A stretch of DNA of 35,065 nucleotides from Rhizobacter sp. (GTDB lineage Bacteria > Pseudomonadota > Gammaproteobacteria > Burkholderiales > Burkholderiaceae_C): NCBI GenBank assembly GCA_017986065.1, contig JAGNWJ010000018.1, positions 1 to 35,065 on the forward strand. The letters run 5' to 3'. The position numbers were made by a program, and so were the translations under genes. The stretch's first letter is position 1, and every line of letters begins with the position of its first letter. This document shows, one piece after another, positions 1-7,705 of this stretch. The notes under the pieces were generated by a model that saw only the letters and a program-made list of their open reading frames with translations, was not told where the DNA came from and searched no databases.

Positions 1-677
1 GCCATCGGCGCCCACTTCAGGTCATCGGGCTGCAGTCCGTAAGCCCCGAACGTGCTTCCCGGCCCCGGCAGCACCAGCGGCGACTGCAGCGTGGTGAGCC
101 CGAAGCGGGCGCTGCCACCGACGGAGATCACCGGGTTCACCGTACCCAGCACCGCCGATGCGCGACCGCCCCAGCCGGTGCGCTCCTGCGAATGGGTGGT
201 CGCGGTCTCCCACAGCACCTGCTGGTCGGAATGAGAGAACAGGCCGTCGGGCTTCAGCGCAGCGCCACTGGGCGTGGCACGGTACTGGGCCTTGGTCAGC
301 GGCGCATAGAGCGGACCGACGTTGAACACCGGCGCGATGTGGCCCGCGGCCGCGGCTGCGGACAACGCAGCCAGCGACGGATGCAGGCCGAACTCGGTGC
401 CGGGCAAGGCCACCAGCCTGTCGCGCGGAATCGCCAGCGCGCCGCGCACGCCGCTGTACTGGGCATGGCGGGCGGCATCCGAAGGGACGATGGTGTTCAG
501 GCCATCGTTGCCTCCGTACAGGAAGATGCACACCAGCGCCTTGTAGTCGGCGGCGTGCGCGGGCCGCGCGCCCAGCAGCAGATTGCCGAGGCTGCCGACG
601 CCGAGGGCACTGGCGCAACTGGCGCCCGATTGCAGCAGCCAGCGTCGGCGCGCATCGAATGAGGTCGTGTGGTTCAT
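1..677 (-). CDS. DUF1501 family exported protein, 3' part missing
   Basis: The frame is open from an ATG at 677 to the left edge, giving about 225 N-terminal residues. The start is supported by an AAAGGA ribosome site about 7 bases upstream. The N-terminus carries a twin-arginine-like signal (RRRWLLQSG followed by a hydrophobic Ala/Gly/Leu stretch ending in AHA). Next comes a segment typical of DUF1501 proteins, with FLYGGNDGLNTIVP at about residues 50-65 and later SHSDQQVLWET. DUF1501 proteins belong to the alkaline-phosphatase/sulfatase fold. They are usually encoded next to DUF1800 proteins, and their biochemical role is not established. Here the gene starts 20 bases after the DUF1800 stop on the same strand, so the two are almost certainly co-transcribed. 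The C-terminal part lies outside the window, so completeness cannot be judged. Confidence 0.9.
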   Translation of the reverse strand, partial: MNHTTSFDARRRWLLQSGASCASALGVGSLGNLLLGARPAHAADYKALVCIFLYGGNDGLNTIVPSDAARHAQYSGVRGALAIPRDRLVALPGTEFGLHPSLAALSAAAAAGHIAPVFNVGPLYAPLTKAQYRATPSGAALKPDGLFSHSDQQVLWETATTHSQERTGWGGRASAVLGTVNPVISVGGSARFGLTTLQSPLVLPGPGSTFGAYGLQPDDLKWAPM

Positions 678-697
678 GAGTTTTCCTTTCGAGGCGC

Positions 698-2677
698 TCA
701 GCGCTGAACCTGGTAGCTCGGCGTCGCGAAGACCAGGTAGGCCGCCATCTTGGCGCGGTTGATCTGCCAGTTGGTCTTGTCGGTGGACACGGTCCACCAC
801 GACACGGCCTTGATGATCTCGGCGCGCGTCGCGGTTGGCAATGGCTGACCGGTGGCGATCACCGACAGCCGATCGACCAGCTTGCCCGCATCGGCGGCGT
901 CGGCTGTGAATGCCGTCAGGTTGACCTTGGTGCCGATCGCGTTGGGCACGCCGGCAGCGGCCGCGGAGCCGCCCCAGTCGAGCAGGTAGGTCAGGTAGTT
1001 CAGCCGCTGCAGCGCCGCGTTGGCGTTGTGGATGCCGAAGCTCGGGCCCACCAGCGCCGTGCCCGCCACCGGGTAGTCCGGCGGATAGAAGCTGAACACC
1101 GACGGCGGACGGAAGACATGCTCGCGCAGTTCCTCGCCCCACCACCAGCTCAGTGCATCGCCGTCGCTCTGGCCGTTCAGGCCGCGCAGCACGCTGGTGA
1201 ACATCAGCACCGGGTCGCGCAGCTTGCCGCCATTGGCGATGACGGTGGCACTGCGCGCTTCGGGATCAAGCAGGACGGCAGCCACGGTGGCCGCGAGATC
1301 GCCGCGCTGTCCGGTCCCGAAGCTCGCGTACTTGCCCGAGGTGAAGGCCGCCGAAACGCGCGCCACGTAGGCCGCAGACGGGTTGCTGCTGACGAGTTGC
1401 TGAATGAGCTGCTTGCCGATGAACGGGGCGGTGTTCGGGTGCGCGATCAGGCTGTCGAGAACGGCCTCGAGTGCCGCCGGCGCCTTGTGCCCATCCGCCA
1501 GAGAAACCCCTGACATCAGGGTGCGGGCGACCGTGTCGTGCCGCGCCTCCACCGGCACCATGTCGCCGCCGTAGTAGCGGCAGTTGGTGCCCTTGGGCCA
1601 GCAACCCCACGGCGTGGCACCTCCCGCCGGATAGGTCCAGCCGGTCAGCGCGTAGGCATACGAGCGCACCATGTCGTTGTCGTAGGTGGGTGCGCAGGCA
1701 CCACCGCGCAGGCTGCCGTCGGTGTTCAGCTGGCAGGTGCCCACCGCGAACAGCTGCAGCAACTCGCGGGCGAAGTTCTCGTTCGGTGCCGACTTGTCGT
1801 TGTTGACGTTGTTCAGGAAGTCGCCCATCACTGGCGACAGCGCGACCTTCTTCAGCACCTGGCGGTAGTTGCCGAAGGCGTTGTCGAGCAGGGTGTTGTG
1901 GTAGCTGCGGAAGCCATAGGTGCCATCGGCTTCGGTGCCGCTGACGACCACGATCTGCTGCAACGCGAAGGCGACGCGCTGGCGCAGCTGGTCGGGTTTC
2001 GAGATCGCGTTGCGATAGAAATCCCAGACCAGCGGGATGGTCGAGAAATTGTCGCGCCAGCAGTTGGGCCCGGCGTTGGCGGGCTTGTCACAGAAGCCCG
2101 TGTTGCTGGTGTTCTGATGCACGGTGCCGTTGCCACCGCTGGTGTAGCGCGAGGTGGCCAGCGCCATCTGCGACGCGATCCATTTGGACGCGCCCTGGGT
2201 CCGGATCTCTGCAGCCAGTGCCTCGGTGTTGCCGAAGCTGGCCTGCGTGGCGAGGCGCACTGCATCGCGGACTGCGGCGTCGACCGCCGGTGGCCCCGAC
2301 GGCGCCGGGCTCGGTGCGGGGGCGGGTGCAGGAGCAGGGGCGGCTGCCACCTTGTAGACCTGGCACTGCTTCGCCACACCCTTCGCCGGGTCGCGCCCGA
2401 AGAACGTGCTGGTACAGGCGACGGTGCCGGCGAGCGATTTCTGCACCCACCGGCCGGACACGCCGAAACGAACCTTCTTGGGGTCGGCCAGATTGAAGGC
2501 GCCCCCCTCGTCGGTCACCTTCACCCATTGCGGCTTGGGTGCGGCAGTGACGGTGGTGGCAGCGGCCGCGGCGCCCGCAGCCGTGATCAAGGCCCCGCTG
2601 GCCATGAGCGCGGTGGCCCATCGAACCTGCCGGCCGCCGAGCGGGTGGCGCGGTTTCACTTCGTTTCGAGCGCGCAT
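698..2677 (-). CDS. DUF1800 family exported protein with N-terminal accessory domain
   Basis: This 659-residue protein starts at an ATG preceded by GGAGGAG with good spacing. Residues 1-45 form a long basic leader and a hydrophobic Ala-rich signal sequence. A small domain follows at about 48-110 (WVKVTDEGG..., VRFGVSGRWV, a Cys pair around VACTSTFFG and KQCQV). It resembles an accessory module I associate with secreted betaproteobacterial proteins. An Ala-Pro repeat linker (about 112-128) leads to the DUF1800 body from about 130 to the end, with typical segments such as RQRVAFALQQIVVVS, NENFARELLQLFAVG, LTGWTYP and RPPSVFSFYPPDYP. The function of DUF1800 is not known. The constant pairing with DUF1501 and the export signals suggest a joint periplasmic or surface role. 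The gene is first in an operon with the DUF1501 gene. Confidence 0.92.
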   Translation of the reverse strand: MRARNEVKPRHPLGGRQVRWATALMASGALITAAGAAAAATTVTAAPKPQWVKVTDEGGAFNLADPKKVRFGVSGRWVQKSLAGTVACTSTFFGRDPAKGVAKQCQVYKVAAAPAPAPAPAPSPAPSGPPAVDAAVRDAVRLATQASFGNTEALAAEIRTQGASKWIASQMALATSRYTSGGNGTVHQNTSNTGFCDKPANAGPNCWRDNFSTIPLVWDFYRNAISKPDQLRQRVAFALQQIVVVSGTEADGTYGFRSYHNTLLDNAFGNYRQVLKKVALSPVMGDFLNNVNNDKSAPNENFARELLQLFAVGTCQLNTDGSLRGGACAPTYDNDMVRSYAYALTGWTYPAGGATPWGCWPKGTNCRYYGGDMVPVEARHDTVARTLMSGVSLADGHKAPAALEAVLDSLIAHPNTAPFIGKQLIQQLVSSNPSAAYVARVSAAFTSGKYASFGTGQRGDLAATVAAVLLDPEARSATVIANGGKLRDPVLMFTSVLRGLNGQSDGDALSWWWGEELREHVFRPPSVFSFYPPDYPVAGTALVGPSFGIHNANAALQRLNYLTYLLDWGGSAAAAGVPNAIGTKVNLTAFTADAADAGKLVDRLSVIATGQPLPTATRAEIIKAVSWWTVSTDKTNWQINRAKMAAYLVFATPSYQVQR

Positions 2678-3019
2678 CGCGACTCCTCCATCTGCTTACA
2701 AAAGGTGTGATGTCCGTCACTGTCCGGGAGCATGAAAGCCCTGAAACGTCACCCCGCAACACCTGTTACGGACGAATCGTGACGCAATTCACGGCGGCAA
2801 CCGGCACTTTGGCTACGGAGTCATCCGGTGCACGAGCGATGCCGGGCCGAGGCCTCACTGACATCTGCTGACAGAAGAGCGCAGTCGGCAACACAGGCCG
2901 GTCGGCTGGGCGGAAATGGAAGGCAGGAGTCACTGCAGCGAAGAGCCGCTGCGACGGGTCGCCCGCGAACGGGGCGACCCGGACCGGGCGGGGAGCCCGG
3001 TGGGGGAGCCATCAAACGC
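2678..3019. other. Intergenic region between the DUF1800 operon and the YceI genes
   Basis: I find no convincing gene in these 342 bases. The part near 2680-2830 must hold the promoter of the minus-strand DUF1800-DUF1501 operon, but I cannot name clear -35/-10 boxes. A weak inverted repeat, CGTGA at 2778-2782 and TCACG at 2789-2793, could be an operator. The part near 2955-2981 holds a strong hairpin just past the yceI stop, listed separately. Confidence 0.5.
2955..2981 (-). terminator. Candidate terminator hairpin after the YceI operon
   Basis: A perfect 10-bp inverted repeat (CGGGTCGCCC / GGGCGACCCG) with a 7-base loop lies about 40 bases past the stop of the last yceI gene. There is no U-rich tail, so intrinsic termination is uncertain. 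It may instead protect the mRNA 3' end. Confidence 0.45.
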
Positions 3020-3592
3020 TTACTGCTTGACGCCTTCGACCTGGATCAGCAGCTTGATGCTGTCCGGGATGCCCGGCAGGCCGTAGGTCATGCCGTAGGT
3101 GCTGCGCTGGATCGTGGTCTCGAAGTCGCCGCCGCACACCTCGCGCTTCACGAAGGGGTTCTCGTAGCAGTTGAAGTGGGTGGCCGCCAGCGTGACCGGC
3201 TGCGTCTTGCCGAGCAGGGTCAGCGTTCCGGACACGGCCGTGACCTTGTCGCCGTCGAAGGTGAACTTGTCACCGACGAACCTGGCCGTCGGGAATTCGG
3301 CGGCCTTGAAGAAGTTCTCGCCCCGCAGGTGCTTGTCGAAAAGCGCCAGGCCCGTGCTGATCGAGGTCATGTCGATGGTGATCTCGGCCTGGCCGGTCTT
3401 GGCCGCACGGTCGATGGTGATCGAGCCTTCCTTCTTGTCGAAGCGGCCTCGGTTGGTCGAGGTGCCGAAATGGCGCACCTCGAAGGTCACGTAGGTGTGC
3501 GTGGGCTCGACGCTGTAGGTCACGCTTTCGGCCTGTGCCAGTCCGCTGGCAAGCAGGGCAGCGGCGAGTACGGCGACGGTGGAGGTCTTCAT
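3020..3592 (-). CDS. YceI family periplasmic protein
   Basis: This is a 190-residue protein of the usual YceI length. I chose the ATG at 3592 because it puts a clean Sec signal peptide at the N-terminus (MKTSTVAVLAAALLASGLAQA) and has an AGGA ribosome site upstream. The longer open frame to 3658 would bury the signal. The mature part shows YceI lipocalin-like beta-barrel features: SVEPTHTYVTFEVRHFG, NRGRFDKKEGSI, a conserved HLRGENFF segment, and a C-terminus with FETTIQRSTYGMTYGLP. YceI proteins bind isoprenoid or amphiphilic lipids in the periplasm. It is third in an apparent operon after cytochrome b561 and another YceI gene. Two cysteines (NCYENPFVKREVCGG) could form a disulfide. Confidence 0.93.
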   Translation of the reverse strand: MKTSTVAVLAAALLASGLAQAESVTYSVEPTHTYVTFEVRHFGTSTNRGRFDKKEGSITIDRAAKTGQAEITIDMTSISTGLALFDKHLRGENFFKAAEFPTARFVGDKFTFDGDKVTAVSGTLTLLGKTQPVTLAATHFNCYENPFVKREVCGGDFETTIQRSTYGMTYGLPGIPDSIKLLIQVEGVKQ

Positions 3593-3654
3593 GAAGGGGT
3601 TCCTGTCTGGAGGCTGTTGGGGAGAAACGGGGGAAAGGAAACCTGCGTGCGGGT

Positions 3655-4221
3655 TCACAGCGCGGCGACGCCGGTCAGCGTCAACTTGAACTTCACCTGG
3701 ACGTCGTTGGCGACGATCGAAGTGTCGCCCCAGTCGCCCGCGCCGATCTTGAAGTCGAGCCGCTTCAAGGTGAAGGCACCGGTCGCGGTCGTCGTGGCAC
3801 CGGCCTGCGCCAGCGTCACCGGAACCAAGACCGACTGGCTGCTTCCCTTGATGCTCAGCGTGCCGGACACGTCGAATCTGCCTGCGCCGGCCGGCTTCAC
3901 GGTGGTCGACGTGAAGGTGGCTTGCGGAAACTTCCGTGTGTCGAACCAGTCCGGCTTGAGCAACTCGGCCTCGGTCTCGGCGGTGCCGATGGACGCGCTG
4001 GCCAGGTCGATCGTGAAGCCGATCTTCGCGGCGGCGGGCTGCTTCGGATCGAACGCCACCTGGGCGTCGAACTTGCGGAACTTGCCGTCCACCGGAACGC
4101 CCATCTGGCGGGAGACGAAGCCGATCTCGCTTTGCGCGGGAACGACCTTCTGCTGCGCCTGCACGGGCGAGGCCATCAGCCCGGCCAGCATCGACAGCGT
4201 AGCGACAGGAAACAGATTCAT
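3655..4221 (-). CDS. YceI family periplasmic protein, second copy
   Basis: This 188-residue YceI-type protein starts at the ATG at 4221, which gives the signal peptide MNLFPVATLSMLAGLMASPVQA. An in-frame ATG 48 bases upstream would extend the frame so that it overlaps the end of the cytochrome gene, but it puts a non-signal extension in front. The mature protein begins QQKVVPAQSEIGFVSRQMGVPVDGKFRKFDA, the usual YceI opening, and continues with the predicted barrel strands. It differs clearly from the YceI protein encoded 62 bases downstream, which suggests different ligands rather than recent duplication. With cytochrome b561 upstream it forms a common proteobacterial arrangement linked to membrane redox and isoprenoid-quinone-like molecules. 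The exact substrate is unknown. Confidence 0.92.
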   Translation of the reverse strand: MNLFPVATLSMLAGLMASPVQAQQKVVPAQSEIGFVSRQMGVPVDGKFRKFDAQVAFDPKQPAAAKIGFTIDLASASIGTAETEAELLKPDWFDTRKFPQATFTSTTVKPAGAGRFDVSGTLSIKGSSQSVLVPVTLAQAGATTTATGAFTLKRLDFKIGAGDWGDTSIVANDVQVKFKLTLTGVAAL

Positions 4222-4261
4222 GACAGGTGGTCCGTTGAGGTGAAGACTCGGCAGCGCAGCG

Positions 4262-4810
4262 TCAGCCACGCGCGGGGCCCGGCAGCATGCGCGAGATCAG
4301 CCCGTCCCGATCGACGAACTGATGCTTCAGCGCGCCGGCAACATGCAGCACGACGACCGCGACCAGCGCCCAGGCGAGCGCGCCGTGAAACGGCTTGATG
4401 GCTTCGGCCAGCGCCTTGTCGACCGGCACGAAATCGGGCAGCGGGAGCACGCCGAACCACACGATGGGAAACCCGGCCGCCGAGCTGTAGGCCCAGCCGA
4501 CCAGAGGAACCGCGAAGAAGAGCACATAGAGCGCGCGGTGCGTCAGATGCGAGGCGTGTCGCTGCCACGCCGGCATCGGCACATCGGGCGGAGGACGGTG
4601 CGCCAGGCGCCACAGCAGCCTGAAAGCCGACAGCGCCAGGATCGTGACCCCGGCCCACTTGTGCCAGTTGTAAAGCTTGACCCGCGCAGGCGTGAACGGC
4701 AGGTCCGCCATGTACAGGCCCAGGCTGAACGAACCCAGGATGGCCAGCGCGAGCAGCCAGTGCAGCACGATCGCGGTGGTGGTGTATCGGGTCGGGTTGG
4801 CTCGGTTCAT
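4262..4810 (-). CDS. Cytochrome b561 family membrane protein
   Basis: This 182-residue di-heme cytochrome b has four predicted membrane helices. I start it at the ATG at 4810 (MNRANPTRYTTTAIVLHWLL) because family members begin just before the first heme-binding helix. The frame extends upstream to 4885 but that part is not family-like. Likely heme-ligand histidines sit in VLHWLLALAILGS, YNWHKWAGVTIL, THRALYVLFF and VVVLHVAGALKHQF. Such proteins move electrons across the inner membrane between quinones and periplasmic acceptors. The two YceI genes follow after 40 bases, and this trio is common, implying a shared redox or lipid-carrier function. No strong ribosome site is visible. It is divergent from the tungstate-binding-like gene. 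Confidence 0.92.
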   Translation of the reverse strand: MNRANPTRYTTTAIVLHWLLALAILGSFSLGLYMADLPFTPARVKLYNWHKWAGVTILALSAFRLLWRLAHRPPPDVPMPAWQRHASHLTHRALYVLFFAVPLVGWAYSSAAGFPIVWFGVLPLPDFVPVDKALAEAIKPFHGALAWALVAVVVLHVAGALKHQFVDRDGLISRMLPGPARG

Positions 4811-4892
4811 GGCATCGGCGCGGAGCACGCCGTGGCTGATCACAGTGCATGTACTGTAGAAGAGCGTTTCCGGAATTGGTTTCACCGGACTT

Positions 4893-4924
4893 GATGCACC
4901 CGTTCAAAAACGGTGGATGCACCC
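4893..4924. promoter_or_regulatory. Candidate operator: direct repeats around an inverted repeat
   Basis: Two copies of GATGCACCC (4893-4901 and 4916-4924) flank an inverted repeat CCGTT-CAAA-AACGG (4900-4913). The block sits in the 132-base divergent gap between cytochrome b561 and the tungstate-binding-like gene, right before a -10-like TAGACT. It looks like a protein-binding site. It does not match the ModE consensus I know. Confidence 0.4.
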
Positions 4925-4928
4925 CGCC

Positions 4929-4934
4929 TAGACT
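4929..4934 (+). promoter_or_regulatory. -10-like box TAGACT before the binding-protein gene
   Basis: TAGACT ends 8 bases before the ATG at 4943. If it is a -10 box, transcription would begin at or within a base or two of the start codon, giving a leaderless mRNA. That fits the absence of a spaced Shine-Dalgarno site. No clear -35 is seen. Confidence 0.35.
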
Positions 4935-4942
4935 CCTCACGC

Positions 4943-5764
4943 ATGCACAACCGCCGTCGCGCCCTGATACGAATGTCGGCTGCCGCTGCCGGCATCGCCG
5001 CGCCGGCGCTGACACCTGCAGTGCAGCGCCGGTCGCTGGACGATCCGTTCCGGCTGGCGGTCGATCTGGCACTCGCCGACTCGGGACTGGCAGGCCGCCT
5101 GCAGCGCGGCTTCGGTCGTGACACCGGCGTGGCCATCAGTGTGTGGCCGGGTCCGGCGCGCGAACTGCTCGCCGCACTCGAGCGCGGGGAGCATGACGGG
5201 GCGCTGCTGAACACGCCCCGTGCGGAGGAAGAGCTCGATCGGCTCGGCCTGCTGCGCGATCGAAGACAGATCGCGACGGCCGACTTCCTGATCGTCGGCC
5301 CCACGCTGCTGCGCGCGGGAATCGACGCGATGCACGCCAGGGCGCTCGCTGCACAGGCCCTGTCCGGGCTGGCGCAGGCCGGCGCACCGTTTGTCGGGGC
5401 AACCGAGGGCTCCGGTACGCGTGAGCTCGAGGCCCTGCTGTGGCGCACCGCCCAGGTGGCCCCGCAAGCGCCGTGGTACCGGCCATCGTCGCCGGGTCAG
5501 GGCGCGCTGGCCGCCGCGCGAGCCGGTCTGGCCTGCGCATTGGTCGAGCGCGGCGTCTGGGATGCGACCGCCAGGACGGTGCGCCCGGGGAAAGACTTCG
5601 GCGTGCTGGTCGAGGGCGACCCGCTGCTGCGGGTCCCGGTGCACGCGATGCGGTCGTTTCGTGCCGACCATCCGGCGGGCCGGCTGTTCATGAAGTGGCT
5701 GTCGAGCCGGACGGGACGCCAGGCGATCGCTGCCCTGCCGGCCTACCGACCGGTATCGCCCTGA
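4943..5764 (+). CDS. TupA-like periplasmic substrate-binding protein
   Basis: This 273-residue protein begins with a possible twin-arginine or Sec signal (HNRRRALIRMSAAAAGIAAPAL). The mature part reads as a single-domain tungstate/molybdate-type binding protein: FRLAVDLALADSGL near residue 35, a segment DGALLNTPRAEEELDRLGLLRDRRQIATADFLIVGP, then GATEGSGTRELEALLWR, which matches the SGT oxyanion-contact segment of TupA-type proteins, and a C-terminal HPAGRLFMKWLSS. Such proteins deliver oxyanions to a TupBC-type ABC transporter. No permease or ATPase gene is adjacent, so the transporter must be elsewhere or the protein is an orphan sensor or scavenger. The next gene is a MOSC protein, a molybdopterin-linked family, which fits. 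Start choice rests on the signal sequence. Confidence 0.8.
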   Translation: MHNRRRALIRMSAAAAGIAAPALTPAVQRRSLDDPFRLAVDLALADSGLAGRLQRGFGRDTGVAISVWPGPARELLAALERGEHDGALLNTPRAEEELDRLGLLRDRRQIATADFLIVGPTLLRAGIDAMHARALAAQALSGLAQAGAPFVGATEGSGTRELEALLWRTAQVAPQAPWYRPSSPGQGALAAARAGLACALVERGVWDATARTVRPGKDFGVLVEGDPLLRVPVHAMRSFRADHPAGRLFMKWLSSRTGRQAIAALPAYRPVSP

Positions 5765-5825
5765 GCCGGCCCGCGTTTCCCCTTGGCCATCTGCACATCT
5801 GTCCTCCACTGCGCTTCCTCCCACC

Positions 5826-6401
5826 ATGCACTTACTCAGCGTCAACGTTTCCACCGCCCGGTCGATCACCATCGACGGCCGGGAGGTCCTGACCGCGATC
5901 GGCAAGCGCGGCGTCAGCGGACCGGTCGAAGCGCGCCCGCTGGGGCTGGAAGGCGACGAACAGGCCGATCAGTCGGTGCACGGCGGCCTGAGCAAGGCCA
6001 TCTACGCCTACCCGATCGAGCACTACGCCTTCTGGCAGACGGTGCGCGCGCAGGCTGGCGTCGCGGGCTGGAACGACACGCTGCCGCACGGCTTCATGGG
6101 CGAGAACCTGACCCTCGACGGTCTGCTGGAAAACCAGGTCTGCGTGGGCGACGTGCTGCGCTTCGCGAACTGCGAATTGGCGGTCAGCGAACCCCGCTTC
6201 CCGTGCTTCAAGTTCAACGCGACGATGGGTTTCAAGCACGCGGCCAAGCTGATGGTCGCGAACGCCTGGTGCGGCTACTACCTGGCCGTGCGCACGCCCG
6301 GCACGGTGTCGGCCGGCGAGTCGTTCGAGCTCATCCACGGCCCGCGCGAGGTGGGCATCACCGAACTGTTCCGGGCGCGCCGGTCGGCGCAGCGGGACTG
6401 A
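5826..6401 (+). CDS. MOSC domain protein, YiiM-like
   Basis: This 191-residue protein matches the YiiM-type MOSC layout. It has an N-terminal beta segment (MHLLSVNVSTARSI), GVSGPVEARPLGLEGDEQADQSVHGGLSKAIYAYPIEHY (about residues 29-67), FMGENLTLDGLLE, VCVGDVLRFANCELAVSEPRFPCFKFN with the conserved cysteine in FPCFK, and a C-terminal WCGYYLAVRTPGTV. MOSC domains are related to the molybdenum-cofactor sulfurase C-terminal domain. YiiM of E. coli reduces N-hydroxylated compounds such as 6-N-hydroxylaminopurine with the molybdenum cofactor. It follows the tungstate/molybdate-binding-like gene by 61 bases on the same strand, so co-transcription is plausible. Confidence 0.9.
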   Translation: MHLLSVNVSTARSITIDGREVLTAIGKRGVSGPVEARPLGLEGDEQADQSVHGGLSKAIYAYPIEHYAFWQTVRAQAGVAGWNDTLPHGFMGENLTLDGLLENQVCVGDVLRFANCELAVSEPRFPCFKFNATMGFKHAAKLMVANAWCGYYLAVRTPGTVSAGESFELIHGPREVGITELFRARRSAQRD

Positions 6402-6422
6402 GCCCGGCGATCGAAACAACAA

Positions 6423-6450
6423 GGGCGGCACCGCAGGCACGGTGCCGCCC
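6423..6450 (-). terminator. Hairpin terminator of the alkene reductase gene
   Basis: A perfect 11-bp inverted repeat (GGGCGGCACCG / CGGTGCCGCCC, 6-base loop) lies between the converging MOSC and alkene reductase genes. Read on the minus strand it is followed by TTGTTGTTTC, a U-rich tail, so it most likely ends the reductase transcript. It could also act weakly for the plus strand. Confidence 0.7.
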
Positions 6451-6464
6451 CGTCGCGACCGAGA

Positions 6465-7568
6465 TCAGCGTGCCGAGGCCGCCAGCGTCGGGTAGTCGGT
6501 GTAGCCCGCGGCGCCACCACCGTACAGCGTGTCCGGGTTCATCGCGTTCAGCGGCGCGTCGTCACGCAGGCGCTGCACCAGGTCGGGATTGCTGATGAAC
6601 GGCCGACCGAAGGCCACCGCGTCGGCCAGGCCCTGCGCCACGGCATCGAGCGCCATCTGGCGGCTGTAGCCGTTGTTGAGCACCCAGGCACCCTGCGGGT
6701 GCCCCTGCTTGTAGCGGGCACGCAGGGCCTCGTAGTCGAACGGCACGTTGTCACGCGGCCCGCCGGTCGAGCCCTCGATCACGTGCAGGAACGCCAGCTT
6801 CAGCGGCGCAAGGCGCTCCAGCACATGATTGAAGAGGGCCTGCGCGTTGCTGTCCTGATCGGCATCGTTGAACGGGGTCACCGGGCTGAGCCGCACTCCG
6901 GTGTGCGCGGCTCCGATCTCGTCGACGACCGCCTGCATCACCTCGATCAGCAGACGGGCCCGGTTCTCGATCGATCCGCCGTAGGCATCGGTCCGGTCGT
7001 TGATGCTGTCGCGCAGGAACTGCTCGAGCAGGTAGCCGTTGGCGCTGTGGACCTCGACGCCGTCGAAACCGGCCTGCACCGCGCAGCGCGCCGCATGGCG
7101 GTAATCGGACACCAGCCGAGGCAGCTCGTCGCTGCGCAGCGCGCGCGGCGTCGACACGTCGACGAAGCCTTCCTTGGTGAACGTCTTGGCCTGGGCGACC
7201 CGCGCCGTGGAAGACACCGGCGGCATGCCCCCAGGAAGCAGCGAAACATGCGAGATGCGCCCGACGTGCCACAGCTGCAGCACGATCTTGCCGCCCGCGG
7301 CGTGCACCGCGTCGGTCACCTTCTTCCAGCCGGCGACCTGCTCGGGCGAGTAGATCCCCGGTGTGTCGAGGTAGCCCTGGCCCTCGGCGCTGATCTGTGT
7401 TGCCTCGGCGATGATCAGTCCGGCGCTGGCGCGCTGGGCGTAGTAGGTGGCCATCAGGTCCGTCGGTACCTGGTGGGCCGCCGCGCGATTGCGGGTCAGC
7501 GGAGCCATCACGATGCGGTTGGCGGCGGCGATGTCGCCGATCTGGATCGGTTCGAACAGGCTGGTCAT
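6465..7568 (-). CDS. nemA: Alkene reductase, Old Yellow Enzyme family (NemA-like)
   Basis: This 367-residue protein has the standard length for N-ethylmaleimide reductase/xenobiotic reductases. The ATG at 7568 is chosen for its AAGGA ribosome site and the family-typical start MTSLFEPIQIGDIAAANRIVMAPLTRNRA. These FMN-dependent enzymes reduce activated C=C bonds and nitro groups with NAD(P)H. Visible motifs are MAPLTRNRA (FMN site), LQLWHVGRISH, the substrate-binding HSANGYLLEQFL, DRTDAYGGSIENRARLL, and the C-terminal FMN-phosphate region AVAFGRPFISNPDLVQRL with DTLYGGGAAGYTDYP. It stands alone, with a hairpin terminator downstream and a TTGAC-N4-GTCAA palindrome 53 bases upstream. No regulator gene of the NemR type is adjacent. 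The exact natural substrate is not known. Confidence 0.93.
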   Translation of the reverse strand: MTSLFEPIQIGDIAAANRIVMAPLTRNRAAAHQVPTDLMATYYAQRASAGLIIAEATQISAEGQGYLDTPGIYSPEQVAGWKKVTDAVHAAGGKIVLQLWHVGRISHVSLLPGGMPPVSSTARVAQAKTFTKEGFVDVSTPRALRSDELPRLVSDYRHAARCAVQAGFDGVEVHSANGYLLEQFLRDSINDRTDAYGGSIENRARLLIEVMQAVVDEIGAAHTGVRLSPVTPFNDADQDSNAQALFNHVLERLAPLKLAFLHVIEGSTGGPRDNVPFDYEALRARYKQGHPQGAWVLNNGYSRQMALDAVAQGLADAVAFGRPFISNPDLVQRLRDDAPLNAMNPDTLYGGGAAGYTDYPTLAASAR

Positions 7569-7620
7569 GCGAATCCTTCGAGGTGAAACCGGGATTCTGG
7601 GGTCGAGGCCCCCCCCGCGC

Positions 7621-7634
7621 TTGACAGCGGTCAA
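7621..7634. promoter_or_regulatory. Palindrome TTGAC-N4-GTCAA, candidate operator
   Basis: A perfect 5-bp inverted repeat with a 4-base centre lies in the 137-base divergent gap between the alkene reductase and rlmJ genes, 53 bases before the reductase start. Its position suits repression or activation of the reductase. It resembles the half-sites of the NemR operator as I recall it, but the spacing is different. Confidence 0.4.
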
Positions 7635-7705
7635 CTGCGGGAGGTCAGCGCACACCTCGTTTCCGGGCAGCGGCTACATTGCCCGATTGATCAGGAAACT
7701 CCCGC

